64,000 nt of DNA from Symsagittifera roscoffensis (lineage: Eukaryota > Xenacoelomorpha > Acoela > Convolutidae): contig NC_087071.1 of NCBI RefSeq assembly GCF_963678635.1, positions 39,635,797 to 39,699,796 of the forward strand. Reading direction: 5' to 3'. The translations under genes and the position numbers were made by a program. Shown here piece by piece: positions 46,335 through 55,996 of this stretch. Below the pieces are notes generated by a model that was given only the letters and a program-made list of their open reading frames with translations, was not told where the DNA came from and made no database searches. Within the stretch, counting starts at the first letter, position 1. Each line of letters opens with the position of its first letter.

Positions 46335-46530
46335 GTAGGGAAAGAGATATTTAAGATTAAGATCATTTATCCACGGGGGAAAGGACCAACACAAGAGCTG
46401 TACAGCTCATCACGGCGAACGGCTGTTGTAACCCTGTTTAAGAACTACATGCAATTATTTTTTTGGTTATTTTTCTGGGCTGGGTAATCTTGCTTCACCC
46501 TCAAGCAACGAGCGCGATATGGGTATATGA
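46335..46530. mobile_element. Insert of unknown type in array unit 3
   Basis: About 195 bases absent from units 1, 2 and 4 between the GTAACAT-ACAAG and ATATGGG-AT-TGATACTTCT blocks. It is less AT-rich and includes the 14-base palindrome GAGCTGTACAGCTC (46395-46408) and CACGGCGAACGGCTGTTGTAACCC. It could be a short interspersed element or part of a structured RNA gene. Confidence 0.4.
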
Positions 46531-46627
46531 TACTTCTTTCCTCAACAAGTTTTTTTTTCAAGGAGTTTTTTTCCTTATTTCATTTTTTTGCATGTTTTGA
46601 GCTCTTTATTTATTTTTTCTATCTCAC

Positions 46628-47280
46628 CTGTTGGATGAAAAACAGACACGCCACAAGTGCTTAAGGAAATCTTCAATAATGTGGTAAGCTCCGTGGCAAT
46701 TAGAAAATGAGCGTTACACACCAGCACTTTAACTTCTTGGTAGGAGCACAGATCTTCTTTATCTTCTTAGTCGGTGCATCGGTTTCGTAGAAGTAAAACT
46801 TGCCCTGCTTTATTCGCGAAAAAAAGGCAGCAGCATAGTTTTTCCTGACCCTTTGGAGCGGTCAACTATCAGCCGCAGAGATCTCGTTTGGTCCGGGTTC
46901 ATTAGATGGTCAACCACAAGTTCTATGATTTCTAATTGCTTTGCTGTCCACAAGACAATTCTTTCTCTGCCACCAAACTTGATTTGCCAAGCCGCTTCCA
47001 TGATTCTCTTCAAACGAAAGTTGAAACCTTCGATTTCACGTTTATTCTTTCTAAAAGCTTGCATGTAATTAGTATTGAATTTATTGTGAATTATCGCACC
47101 AGACCCATCAAGTAACATGAGAGCGACTAATCGCGCTACACGGAGGTCAAATACATCTTTGTCGATATTATGGTTGGGTAGTCCAGCTGAGTAGCGTCCC
47201 CATTCTAGGGAGGAGTTTCTCATCATCAGCTGAGTTTTGCTTAAAATAAGAATGTCAGTTTCTCCGTTAAAAGAAATCAA
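46628..47280 (-). pseudogene. P-loop ATPase exon, array copy 3 (decayed)
   Basis: Frame 47280-46810 opens with ISFNGETDILILSKTQLMMRNSSLEWGRYSAGLPNHN, as copy 4 does, and has Walker A as DRSKGSGKT. It ends in a frameshift after LPFFRE. Downstream, the acidic repeat and VLVCNAHFLIATELTTLLK-like parts are present in broken frames, and the donor GTGAGA follows at 46628-46622. An upstream ORF (47717-47277) translates the KRIVLKFISAYPKK block next to the GAGCGGTTT repeat. Confidence 0.6.
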
Positions 47281-47437
47281 TTAGAATCGTTCTTTGCTAT
47301 CGTCATGCAGCAAGCAAACCATACTAAATTTGACCATACTAAATTTGACCATACTACTGCGCATTCTGTTCTAAGCGTTTTTTTTGGATAAGCTGATATG
47401 AACTTCAGAACAATTCTTTTCAAAAATATACCTTTCC

Positions 47438-47670
47438 CGGGTCGAGATTCCGCTCGAAAACCGCTCAAGATTTGAGCGGTTTGAGCGGTTTTCCAGCAAG
47501 ATATGAGCGGTTTGAGCGGTTTGGGCGGTTTGGGCGGTTTTTTTTTGGAAAAACCTCTCAAACCGCTCAAATCTTGCTTAAAAAACCGCTCATTTCTTGC
47601 GGTGATTTTTGAACGGTTTTTCAAGCAAGATTTGAGCGGTTTTTGAGCGGTCTTCCCGGGTCGAGGTCCC
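47438..47670. repeat. Inverted array of a GAGCGGTTT motif bounded by CCCGGGTCGAG
   Basis: CCCGGGTCGAGATTCC at about 47438 and CCCGGGTCGAGGTCCC at about 47655 bracket repeated GAGCGGTTT and GGGCGGTTT on the plus strand and its complement AAACCGCTC. The two arms face each other around the T/A run near 47545. GCAAGATTTGAGCGGTT and its complement occur on either side. The unit could fold into a long hairpin. It is inserted in array unit 3 only. Confidence 0.8.
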
Positions 47671-48262
47671 AGACTCAACGTTTCTCTTCTCTGCAAAACT
47701 CGAACAAACACGTTCATCCAGGGGCGACCAATATGTAGTAATTTTCCAAAAAGTGCCCAAAAACAGCATTTTTGACCAGTTCTTCACGTCAAACCCGTTT
47801 TAGAGAAAAACTAGAGTTGAGCCTAAAGTCAATTTTTTTGAAATTCTGAAAATTACGCATTTCCGTATCAGTATAATATATGATGAAAAGTATAAAAACC
47901 GGTAGATCCAGCATTAACTTGGCCCCTACTTTAATTCAAGCGTCCATTGTGATGTAATTTTTTGTGCACATGTGAGGACGTGCGACTCGTAATCAACACA
48001 TCGCGTATTCAAATCCGGAACATTTAAATTTTTTTTTTTTTCGTTGGTGGATTTTTTCTGCATAATTTTGGCAATTTGTTGCCATTAATTCTTTTTGTTG
48101 CATAGCTCTATTTGTTACCAGTGTTAGTAACATTACAAGCGGTAGGGGAATAGATATGGGAATGTGATACTTCTATTCTTAACAATTTTTTTTAAGGAGT
48201 ATTTTTTCCTTATTTCATTTTTTGCATGTTTAGGGCTCTTAACTTAATTTTTATTTTCTCAC

Positions 48263-48878
48263 CTGTTGGGTCGAAAACAGACACGCCACATGTGCTTAAA
48301 GAATTCTTCAATAATATGGTAAGCTCCGTCGCAAATAGAAAATGAGCGTTACACACCAGCACTTTATCTTCTTGGTCAGCGCATAGATCTTCTTTATCTT
48401 CTTGGTCGGCGCATAGATCTTCTTTATCTTCTTGGTCGGCGCGTAGAAGTAAAACTTGATGTGCTATCTTCGCGAAAAAAAGCAGCAGCATAGTTTTTCC
48501 TGACCCTTTGGAGCCGTCAACTATCAGACGCAGAGATCTCGTTTGGTCCGGGTTCATTAGATGGTCAACCACAAGTTCTATGATTTCTATTTGCTTTGCT
48601 GTCCACAAGACAATTCTTTCTCTGCCACCAAACTTGATTTGCCAAGCCGCTTCCATGATTTTCTTCAAACGAAAGTTGAAACCTTCGATTTCACGTTTAT
48701 TCTTTCTAAAAGCTTGCATGTAATTAGTATTGAATTTATTGTGAATTATCGCACCAGACCCATCAAGTAACATGAGAGCGACTAATCGCGCTACACGGAG
48801 GTCAAATACATCTTTGTCGATATTATGGTTGGGTAGTCCAGCTAAGTAGCGTCCCCATTCTAGGGAGGAGTTTTTCAT
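48263..48878 (-). CDS. P-loop ATPase (helicase-like) exon, array copy 4, best preserved
   Basis: Open frame 48878-48210; the likely exon ends at 48263 before the donor GTGAG (CCAACAG|GTGAG). From ATG: conserved DVFDLRVARLVALMLLDGSG (24-42), LWTAKQIEII (91-100) as a possible adenine-binding Q motif, Walker A GSKGSGKT at 122-129, then three ADQEDKEDLC-type 10-residue repeats (147-172) and KVLVCNAHFLFATELTILL, where SF1-type helicases have the strand and helix after the P-loop. The open frame extends upstream of the ATG through FNGETDILILSKTQL to a stop near 48938. Walker B is not seen, so later exons are needed. Best read as exon 2 of a gene whose exon 1 is 49536-49009. Confidence 0.55.
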
Positions 48879-48965
48879 CGTCAGCTGAGTTTTGCTTAAA
48901 ATAAGAATGTCAGTTTCTCCGTTAAAAGAAATCGATTAGAATTGTTCTTTGCTATCGTCATGCAG

Positions 48966-49014
48966 CAAGCAAACCATACTAAATTTGACCATACTAAATT
49001 TGACCATACTAAAT
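48966..49014. repeat. Short tandem repeat (ACCATACTAAATTTG)n
   Basis: Three units of a 15-base motif between the nuclease-like and P-loop exons. A matching stretch occurs at 47318-47355 upstream of copy 3, which lacks the nuclease-like exon. The array therefore seems to have broken and rejoined at this repeat. Confidence 0.75.
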
Positions 49015-49536
49015 TAACAAACATATGAAGTTGCCTTGTTGATTAAGGTCTCCTTGAATTTGTTGAGGTGCCAAATCTTTTCCTTCACTATTTTTAACAA
49101 CAAAAACGAAAAACCCTTTGGTTGAATGCGCTAGAACGGTATCAGTTTCAACTTGAGCAACTCTTGAACAGAAGATTTTAAATCCGATCAGAATTGGAAA
49201 CACGAGCACACCTTTTTGTTTCTCATCATGCATCAGCATTTGGTACAATTTAGTTTCACTAGGTTCTCCTTTTAGAAGTAGGATCATGTCTCGTTGCTCT
49301 TTTTTCGACATTTGAGTGCCGTGTAAGAACAATCGAGGAACTCTGACCATTGGAATTGACGAAACTTTCTCTTCCCAGTTTGGGCACTGCTGGCGTAGTA
49401 ATTTAAGCATTTTTTCCTTGTCATAAAAGGAAAAATTTGATCCTGCCGGGATTGGAATTTGGAAATTATCGAGTTCTTGAAAAAACTGCTCCTTTTGTGC
49501 AACCTCTTCAAGTGGCGAAGCTGCTATGGTAGCCAT
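49009..49536 (-). CDS. NERD/PD-(D/E)XK nuclease-like exon upstream of the P-loop exon
   Basis: 175-codon frame with an ATG at 49536. A splice-acceptor-like TTCCTACAG ends 5 bases before the ATG. Residues 90-160 fit the order of a NERD nuclease: G-E (90-91), E-T-D (130-132), then GFFVFVVKNSEGK (141-153) with the Lys at 148, then a Gln-rich segment (Q159, Q161). The acidic residue normally just before V-K is Val here (VVK for EVK), which may mean loss of catalysis or a variant. It ends FICLLI and then runs into the TAGTATGGTCAAATT repeat, so a splice to the next exon is likely. The assignment is from motif order only. Confidence 0.5.
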   Translation of the reverse strand: MATIAASPLEEVAQKEQFFQELDNFQIPIPAGSNFSFYDKEKMLKLLRQQCPNWEEKVSSIPMVRVPRLFLHGTQMSKKEQRDMILLLKGEPSETKLYQMLMHDEKQKGVLVFPILIGFKIFCSRVAQVETDTVLAHSTKGFFVFVVKNSEGKDLAPQQIQGDLNQQGNFICLLI

Positions 49537-49540
49537 TTAA

Positions 49541-52500
49541 GCTGTAGGAATTAATCAACTTCAAACAGTAAAGGCTGTAATTAACAAAAATTGTATATTT
49601 TGAATGTGCTTCGTTTGGTGGACAATGTTAAACTGTTAGTCAAAAAAATCAAAAAATATATCTTTTGAATGTTTTTTCTACTTTTGACGCAATTCAACGC
49701 TTTTACCTTCATTTTTTTGCCATAATATACACAATTCAGATGCTTTTGCTCAAAAGAGCTGTTATGTTTTACCTTTCGTTTTACGTAAACAATCAGGCCA
49801 GCATGCATTTTTTTAGCTTTCTAAAGTTGAATTTTATCACCAGTTTTTTTATCACAAATTATTTTGACGATAAATCATATCACAGCATAAGAAGAACCAG
49901 AAACCAGTAGATTATAAAATTGCAAAACTTTTTTTGTTTGTTTTGTATTTTTTGATGTTATTTTATAGAACTTTTGGCATTCTACAGTTTTCACCCACAG
50001 TACATAGATACCAATTTCATATAACCATAATGATTTCAGAAATTTTGCAATTACACAAAACGAAGTTTTTCTTTTTGTTTTGAACAAACATGCCAGCTTA
50101 ACATATATCATAGCCAAGTTAAGGTAAACAGATGAAAAAAATTTTTTTTTAAACTCCCAAGAAAAAATAAATGGCCTTGAAGCTCTTTTGGTTTCTAAAA
50201 CAATCTATGATTGACAGCATGTTGATAAAATTAACCCAATTTGAAAAACAGTTTGAGAAAACTGGATCAATAGGTAATTTTTTGTTTTTCGCTAGGTAAT
50301 CTGAAAAATTGATTTCATTTTAGAAATTAGAAGTTAATCACGTCTTTTGTAATTTCTATCTTTTTTGTTCGATAGTGGTTTTCGTCATCCTTTTAATAAC
50401 TAAAATGAGATGAAATGAACAAGAAATCAAAAGTCCACCTGCAAAAAAATAAGTTTGAACTGAACAAAATTGAAGACTTTTCCTGAAAAGAAAAGAAAAA
50501 CTTAAAAAAAAATTATTATGTCATAAACTTCAAAAAATTGAGATTGGGCTGTACGGTAGAAAAACGAGCCGATAATTGGGCAAAAAAACCGTTCATAGCA
50601 CTGGCAATGGATCACTAAAAATCGATTACGGTTATTAGATGTTTCATGTGTTCGAAATCTGTTTTATGTAGTTTCAACAAACCTTTATTTGTCATAAATT
50701 TCAAAATTTTTTTTCAATCTACTGACTTTTATAAAGCTAAATGAAGAAGACCGAAAAATTTTGCAAAAGAAAAAAATTTTTTCCTAGAACCAACTATAAT
50801 ATTGATAAAACATCTCTATAAAATTTTTCTTACTAATCAATCAAGCTCCAAAACTAACACTGACAATTTTTTATAGTGCTGAAACTACTCCCAGTTTCAG
50901 CACCGGAGCAACTTGAATATAATTTAGAATACAGTTGTTCTCCTGTGGAACAAGTTTTGGATAATTAACTCGCAAATACCGGTACACACTAGATCTATTG
51001 AGACTAGGAGATATAAGAGTAAGATAAGGATCGGTATTAGACTAAGAAGTTGCACGAATCTAACCGGCCAAAATTTAGATAGCGTGACGAACAGACGGTG
51101 TCTTTTATCTGAAATTACTGTATGAGTGAGCCACCTCGGACTTAAACTCATCTGGTGTGACCAAAAATCTCGAACAAGACTCATTAAGTAACTTAGAATT
51201 AGTAAACTAAAAACAATAAGATCAAAAGCTACATTGCAAAATGCAAAGTGTTAGGTAGCATAGACAACTTAAAAAGTATGTCTCTTCGTCTCAATCGTCT
51301 ACTCCAATACTCCAAATGATACGGCAAACACCAAACACCAGGTCAAAAACTGAACAGCAGACCAAGCTTCTATATCGTGAAACGACGCAAACTGCAACGA
51401 TTATCCGTTTCCAGCCATATAGTTTTGATGCTCTATAATTTTATTATACATCCAAAATAACGATTGATGAAAAATACACAAGTCGCTCCGCTCACCAAAT
51501 TTGCAGTAATTTTAAAATTTTGGTAAAATCAAAACTTATTGAATAAAAAAACAAAGTAATAGTAAGTAGTAAAATTAAAATAATTTTATGAAATTTATCA
51601 GAGTTTCTTGCTTCTCAAAGGATCTCATCCTTTCATCCTTGATCCCTTATCTGAAAAAAGACCATAATTTTTCGAAAACTAAAAACTTTTAATTATTTAA
51701 TCTTTAAATCAACTTTCTAAGTCTTTTAATTAACTCAGGTTTTTTACTCAAACATTATCAAGGCATATCCTTGCTTTGTTGCAACCTAAACTCCCTTAAG
51801 CCAGATCATCAATAAAGGCTAAATTTGCCTTTTAAATTTTGAAATAAAACTAAACTTTAACTCATTTAAAAACTAATTGATCATGAAGCCTTCCCTTGGA
51901 TCTATCAGAATAATCTTGTTCTCGCGAACCCTAGAAAAAACGTTTAACGACCTCAAACGCCAGTTCACTCTCCAACTTTTATAAGCGACCCGGGACTAAT
52001 TGATTTTTTTTGAAAAACGAACCCTTTAATTGATACAAACAGCGAAAAAGTTCCGTTAATCAGCCTCCACTTGAGCCCGTCCTCTTAGCTGACCCAGGCT
52101 AAAACACATCTTGAACTTAGTAAGACCAATAATAGTACCTAACGATTTACTTGCGTTCTAGTTACACCTGAAACTTTCCGATTGATTTACTGTTCTCCAA
52201 CCCTTGATCACAAAATCATAACCCTAACTAAGATTAAGAAACTATTACTTAAAACAAATCTTAGCCACCGAGAAAGTAATACATTGTTTTATTTAATTGA
52301 CATACTCTCTCCCCAACCCGTATATCTCGACGACATATGAACCAAGATTAGGATAACCTCACAACAATTGTTAGAGCCAACATTTTTGAAAACGAAATTT
52401 CTACCCCTGGATTTTGCAACCATCATTCTAAACTTTACGTCAAGAGATAATTTATCAGAAAAAAACAAACAACAATACTCCACAATTGTTTAATGAAAAA

Positions 52501-52846
52501 TTTGCGATCATTTAGTCACACCACATAAACAAAAAACAAGATATATCAGAAGGAAAAAACAAACGAGAAAAAGGCAATTATAGCAAAACAAATTGAGCGA
52601 AGTTTTTCCAAAACACGAAACGCAACTAAAAAATAAAAACTCCAGGATCTAAAGGACTCACTGGACAAAATTGATCAAATGAACTTACAAAAACTTTTCT
52701 TTTATCACAATTCACAAGTCCGTCAATTATATAAAGTGAACACAGAATAGAAAAAATATTACCTTTGTAAGCAGTAAGACTCTATAATTGGAATCAACCA
52801 ATTAAGCACATTGAAAGTTACACAGTAACCGTAATCCCACGAAGAA
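49541..52846. other. 3.3 kb without recognisable genes
   Basis: AT-rich DNA with only short open frames on both strands. 51184-50924 (minus) has a hydrophobic run (LLSLIPILILLLYLLVSIDLV) but no context. A perfect hairpin, GTGCTGAAACT / AGTTTCAGCAC, lies at 50876-50903 with loop ACTCCC. I find no copy of the plus-strand element's 3' sequences here, so no 5' LTR is identified. Confidence 0.6.
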
Positions 52847-53275
52847 ATGATTCAATACGACGATATTTTTGACGTTAACTCTATTCTTTCCTTTGTCGTT
52901 CTTCCACAAAGCGATCCCGCTAGAAGGCAGGTACAACTTTGTCGTAATTTGATTGCAAAATTATTTGAAAAAACAAACAGCCCTTGTAAGCAAGAATTTC
53001 CTGAAGTAAAATCAGAAGACAGTTCCTTAATCACTGTCTACCAGGCATCCGTAAAATCATGTCATTGTTTAGTATTTTTGTTATTGAAATATTACCACCA
53101 CATCGCATCACCACTCCAAATAAAAACAGATGATATAGAATTACATTTCTCAAGTTTTTTTCACAGAATGCATCAAAAACATTCAACATCAGAATTCAAA
53201 ATGAGCAAACTCAATATTCATAGACGATGTTTTCGCTCTCATTTAGATTTATGTATTTATACTAGAGTCAAGTGA
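52847..53275 (+). CDS. Unassigned 142-residue ORF at the head of the plus-strand element
   Basis: Intact frame from an ATG (GAAGAAATGATTC). It starts acidic (MIQYDDIFDVNSILSFVVLP), has PARRQVQLCRNLIAKLFEKT in the middle and ends His/Lys/Arg-rich. It lies upstream of the element's Gag remnants in the same orientation, so it may be the Gag N-terminus. Only the location supports this; I recognise no domain. Confidence 0.3.
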   Translation: MIQYDDIFDVNSILSFVVLPQSDPARRQVQLCRNLIAKLFEKTNSPCKQEFPEVKSEDSSLITVYQASVKSCHCLVFLLLKYYHHIASPLQIKTDDIELHFSSFFHRMHQKHSTSEFKMSKLNIHRRCFRSHLDLCIYTRVK

Positions 53276-53652
53276 CATTTTTTCATATCACAACCACAAA
53301 CATCTCGACATTCAAAAATAAGACAAGAAATAATTTTTTTTCGCAATTTGTAGACTCAAGTCGTGAAACATTCATTAAAATTGATATATCACAAATAGTA
53401 AGAATCGATCAATAAAAATTTCTAGCATATTTCACAAAAGGTTGTTTTCAACAAATTTTAGATTTATTATCACCAGCCAAACAAAATTTCTGACCACAAA
53501 TTTTAAGTGATGAAACAGTTGTAGCAGATGGAACAGACTAAGTATGGTATCCTGAATGGTCTCATTTTTTATTTCTTGATATTATTAATGATAAATCAAG
53601 TGAAACTATTATAATTATTTCTATACACTGAGATTATCTAAAATTAACTCCA

Positions 53653-53847
53653 TTGACAACAGATAAAACACACTTGAACTATAGCACAATGTTCAATGAT
53701 AGGACAAATGTTAATAGTATAACTTCAATCTTTATAAAAACACAAAAAATCCTTAATGAGAGTAGAAACCTGACACAACAAGAAAATCAAACTGCATCAC
53801 ACTTTGCAAATGATGAAGTAGCAGAGAGAACACCTACAACAATATAA
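53653..53847 (+). pseudogene. Gag-region fragment of the plus-strand element
   Basis: Open from about 53640 to a TAA at 53846. Asn/Thr/Gln-rich (LNYSTMFNDRTNVNS, KTQKILNESRNLTQQENQ). It lies between the first ORF and the capsid-like region in the same orientation. Sequence 53880-54600 downstream has only short frames (54193-54384) and no recognisable domain. Confidence 0.25.
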
Positions 53848-54611
53848 CAAAAGCATTTTTTTAATTTTTCCTATTCATCCAACACTCAAAACACCACATA
53901 ACAAAAATACTTCTTTCCACAAACAACCTTGTAATCAACAGTAAAACCATCCGTTATTCCAAATGTACTCTCAGACACCTAGACTAAGGACTAAACACGA
54001 CAAAACAACAAACAAAAACAAACCAAAAGAAAATTTTTTCCAAATCACAACTATGATTTTACCACAAATAAGAATTTTCGCAACTTAACAGTAAAACCTC
54101 CATACACAACACGAAAAAAACACACCCAACAGATGTCAAAACCAGCATCTTAATAAAAATTTAATAAGAAAAAACAGAAAAATCTACTGAAAGTGCATTC
54201 TTTTAAGATAATAAAAATCCAACACTTAGACAATTTACAAAAAGTCAACCATTATACTCTGAGGATGAAGATTACTTTAGCCACAATCAACAACAATACA
54301 ATAACAACCAACGAAAAATTGCTTGCTATATATAGGACCAACCAGGTGATATTTACCAACCAGATATTTTTGAACCTAATTTGAATTCAGAACAAACAAG
54401 ACAACCATAAGAACGTTTTCTCAACGACAAAACTTGGCACAACAAGCAAACGCAACATCAAACAAACACTCCATGTTATCAACCTAACGATTGAAAATTG
54501 AAATTCTATTAACTTATCACTCACAACAACACAAAACTAAAATTACTCAACTTACAAATTTTACACAATACCAAACAGCAGAACCACTTCAAATGACAAT
54601 GAATCTATACT

Positions 54612-55418
54612 TTAGGGGTGGATCATCCATAACATCCTTCTAAAAAACTACTTATGGTTTTCATGGAACAGACCCTGGATATTCAGTATATGACTGCATA
54701 ATTGCAGTCATGGCGAACCCAATTTTAAACATAGGTCCAGAACCATTAAACACACCACTTCATCAAACTTGAATACATAGGCGTACAGCGTTAATTCAAC
54801 CCACACTTGAAGGCACATTTCAAAAAAGGTTTTCAGTTTTACCCAAAGAAACTCAGTCCGACTGAAAAAGATTGACACAAGAACTTTCATAATTATTCGA
54901 CTGCGAAAGAAACAAACAACATCAAAGAGTTTTGTGTCATCAAATTCCTAGACTTCCAAATGAAACAGTAAAACAACTCGCAGTACGAACTGAATCTTAG
55001 TTCGAAAAGCGTATTCTTTTAACACACTTTATTAGAAAAAAAAAGAAATGAACGAAACCCTAATGGTGACTCCAACAGCCCAATTACGCAAAATTGCAAA
55101 AAAGAAGATAGCATCACACCCATCACCAATTCGAGAACCCGACATAGATTTCTGAAAAATAGTAGACAAACTGGAACAAGATGGAGTCACAAATATACCT
55201 GAAGAAATAGAAAATTTAAAACTTCCTTGTGTTTTAAGATTCAGACAACAACTCTACATTTTAATAAGACTGAAGATTCCGATAACGAATTAGTCCAAAA
55301 ATCACATGAAAAGAGCCCAAATTTTAAAAGCAAACTTTCAATTAAAATAGGAGTTACTATTGTCGCAGATATAGACATGGTATCGCTGAATGCAGACAAA
55401 AACAGCAAGGCATTTTAA
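54612..55418 (+). pseudogene. gag: Gag capsid-like region of the plus-strand element
   Basis: One frame can be followed from about 54612 to 55280 through five or six stops. It reads TYGFHGTDPGYSVYDCIIAV, then PTLEGTFQKRFSVLPKETQ, LFDCERNKQHQRVLC, then from the ATG at 55048 TAQLRKIAKKKIAS, SPIREPDIDF, a TGA, KIVDKLEQDGV. The last part matches the X copies (SIREPDIDFR, VVDKLEQAE), where the TGA position is Arg (CGC). From about 55227 a second frame continues with acidic and Lys-rich sequence. It would form the particle core. Confidence 0.55.
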
Positions 55419-55533
55419 ATAGACCATCAAAAGATAGAGAACCAAACAAATCTTTTCGCCAATCCATGAAAAAATAACTAAATTTAACAACCAAAAATAT
55501 TCAAAGTAATAATAGCTAAAAAAACACTTCCAA

Positions 55534-55996
55534 ATGGCTATAAAAACAACAAATCACAATCCGCATATTCAATTTAATCTCGCGAAAGATCAACTGATCG
55601 ACGAAATTCGCACAATTGTTCATAAATTAGATATAGTAGAACAAAAAATCAAAATAACCAATAAGATTTTTTTTCTAGTTTTACACGAAAGTATTCTAAC
55701 AACCACCAGTCGACCATATAATAATTTTTTTAATGAATAATTACAAAAGAAGAAACAAAAACTATCATGACAGATTACGAAATTGTTCTCAATCACCACA
55801 TAAAAATAATTCACATACCCACGCAAAGAAACTCAAAACTACAGAAGTAATATACCAAAACTTGAAAGACAAATTATTCAAGCACAATCTACAGATCAAA
55901 CAATTTCAGACACTCCAGGTTTTGCATGCACAAGTCAAAATAATGAAGATCAAAATATTCAGAAAAACCATTCAAAATTGCCCTCACAAGCAATAA
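55534..55996 (+). pseudogene. Gag C-terminal basic region of the plus-strand element
   Basis: 55534-55740 reads NLAKDQLIDEIRTIVHKLDIVEQK, probably helical. 55733-55996 reads NYKRRNKNYHDRLRNCSQSPHKNN, which parallels the basic nucleocapsid-like part of X (KSRSRKFCPSAHRNT), and then a Lys/Gln-rich helix. The two frames overlap and differ by a shift. No zinc knuckle is seen, as in X. Confidence 0.45.

Larger units (their letters stand above)
43563..49540 (-). repeat. Tandem array of four units carrying a P-loop exon
   Basis: Units start at CCATTA-TTTTTTGT-GCATAGCTC: 43563 (cut by the gap), 44906, 46277 and 48082, giving spacings of 1,343, 1,371 and 1,805 bp. Each has the same P-loop exon on the minus strand plus about 0.6 kb of flanking sequence. 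Unit 3 is longer because of an insert at about 46335-46530 and an inverted-repeat block at 47438-47670. Only unit 4 has an upstream exon (49536-49009). Similarity between units is high, so amplification is recent. Confidence 0.85.

Noticed and set aside
46380..46440. Hammerhead-type ribozyme in the unit-3 insert
   Set aside because: On the minus strand GTGATGAG followed by a palindromic stem recalls a hammerhead, but the GAAA box after the stem is missing.
54860..55160. TGG-to-TGA hypermutation (G-to-A editing) in the plus-strand gag
   Set aside because: At the one stop that could be aligned to X, the ancestral codon is Arg, not Trp, so the editing reading is not supported.
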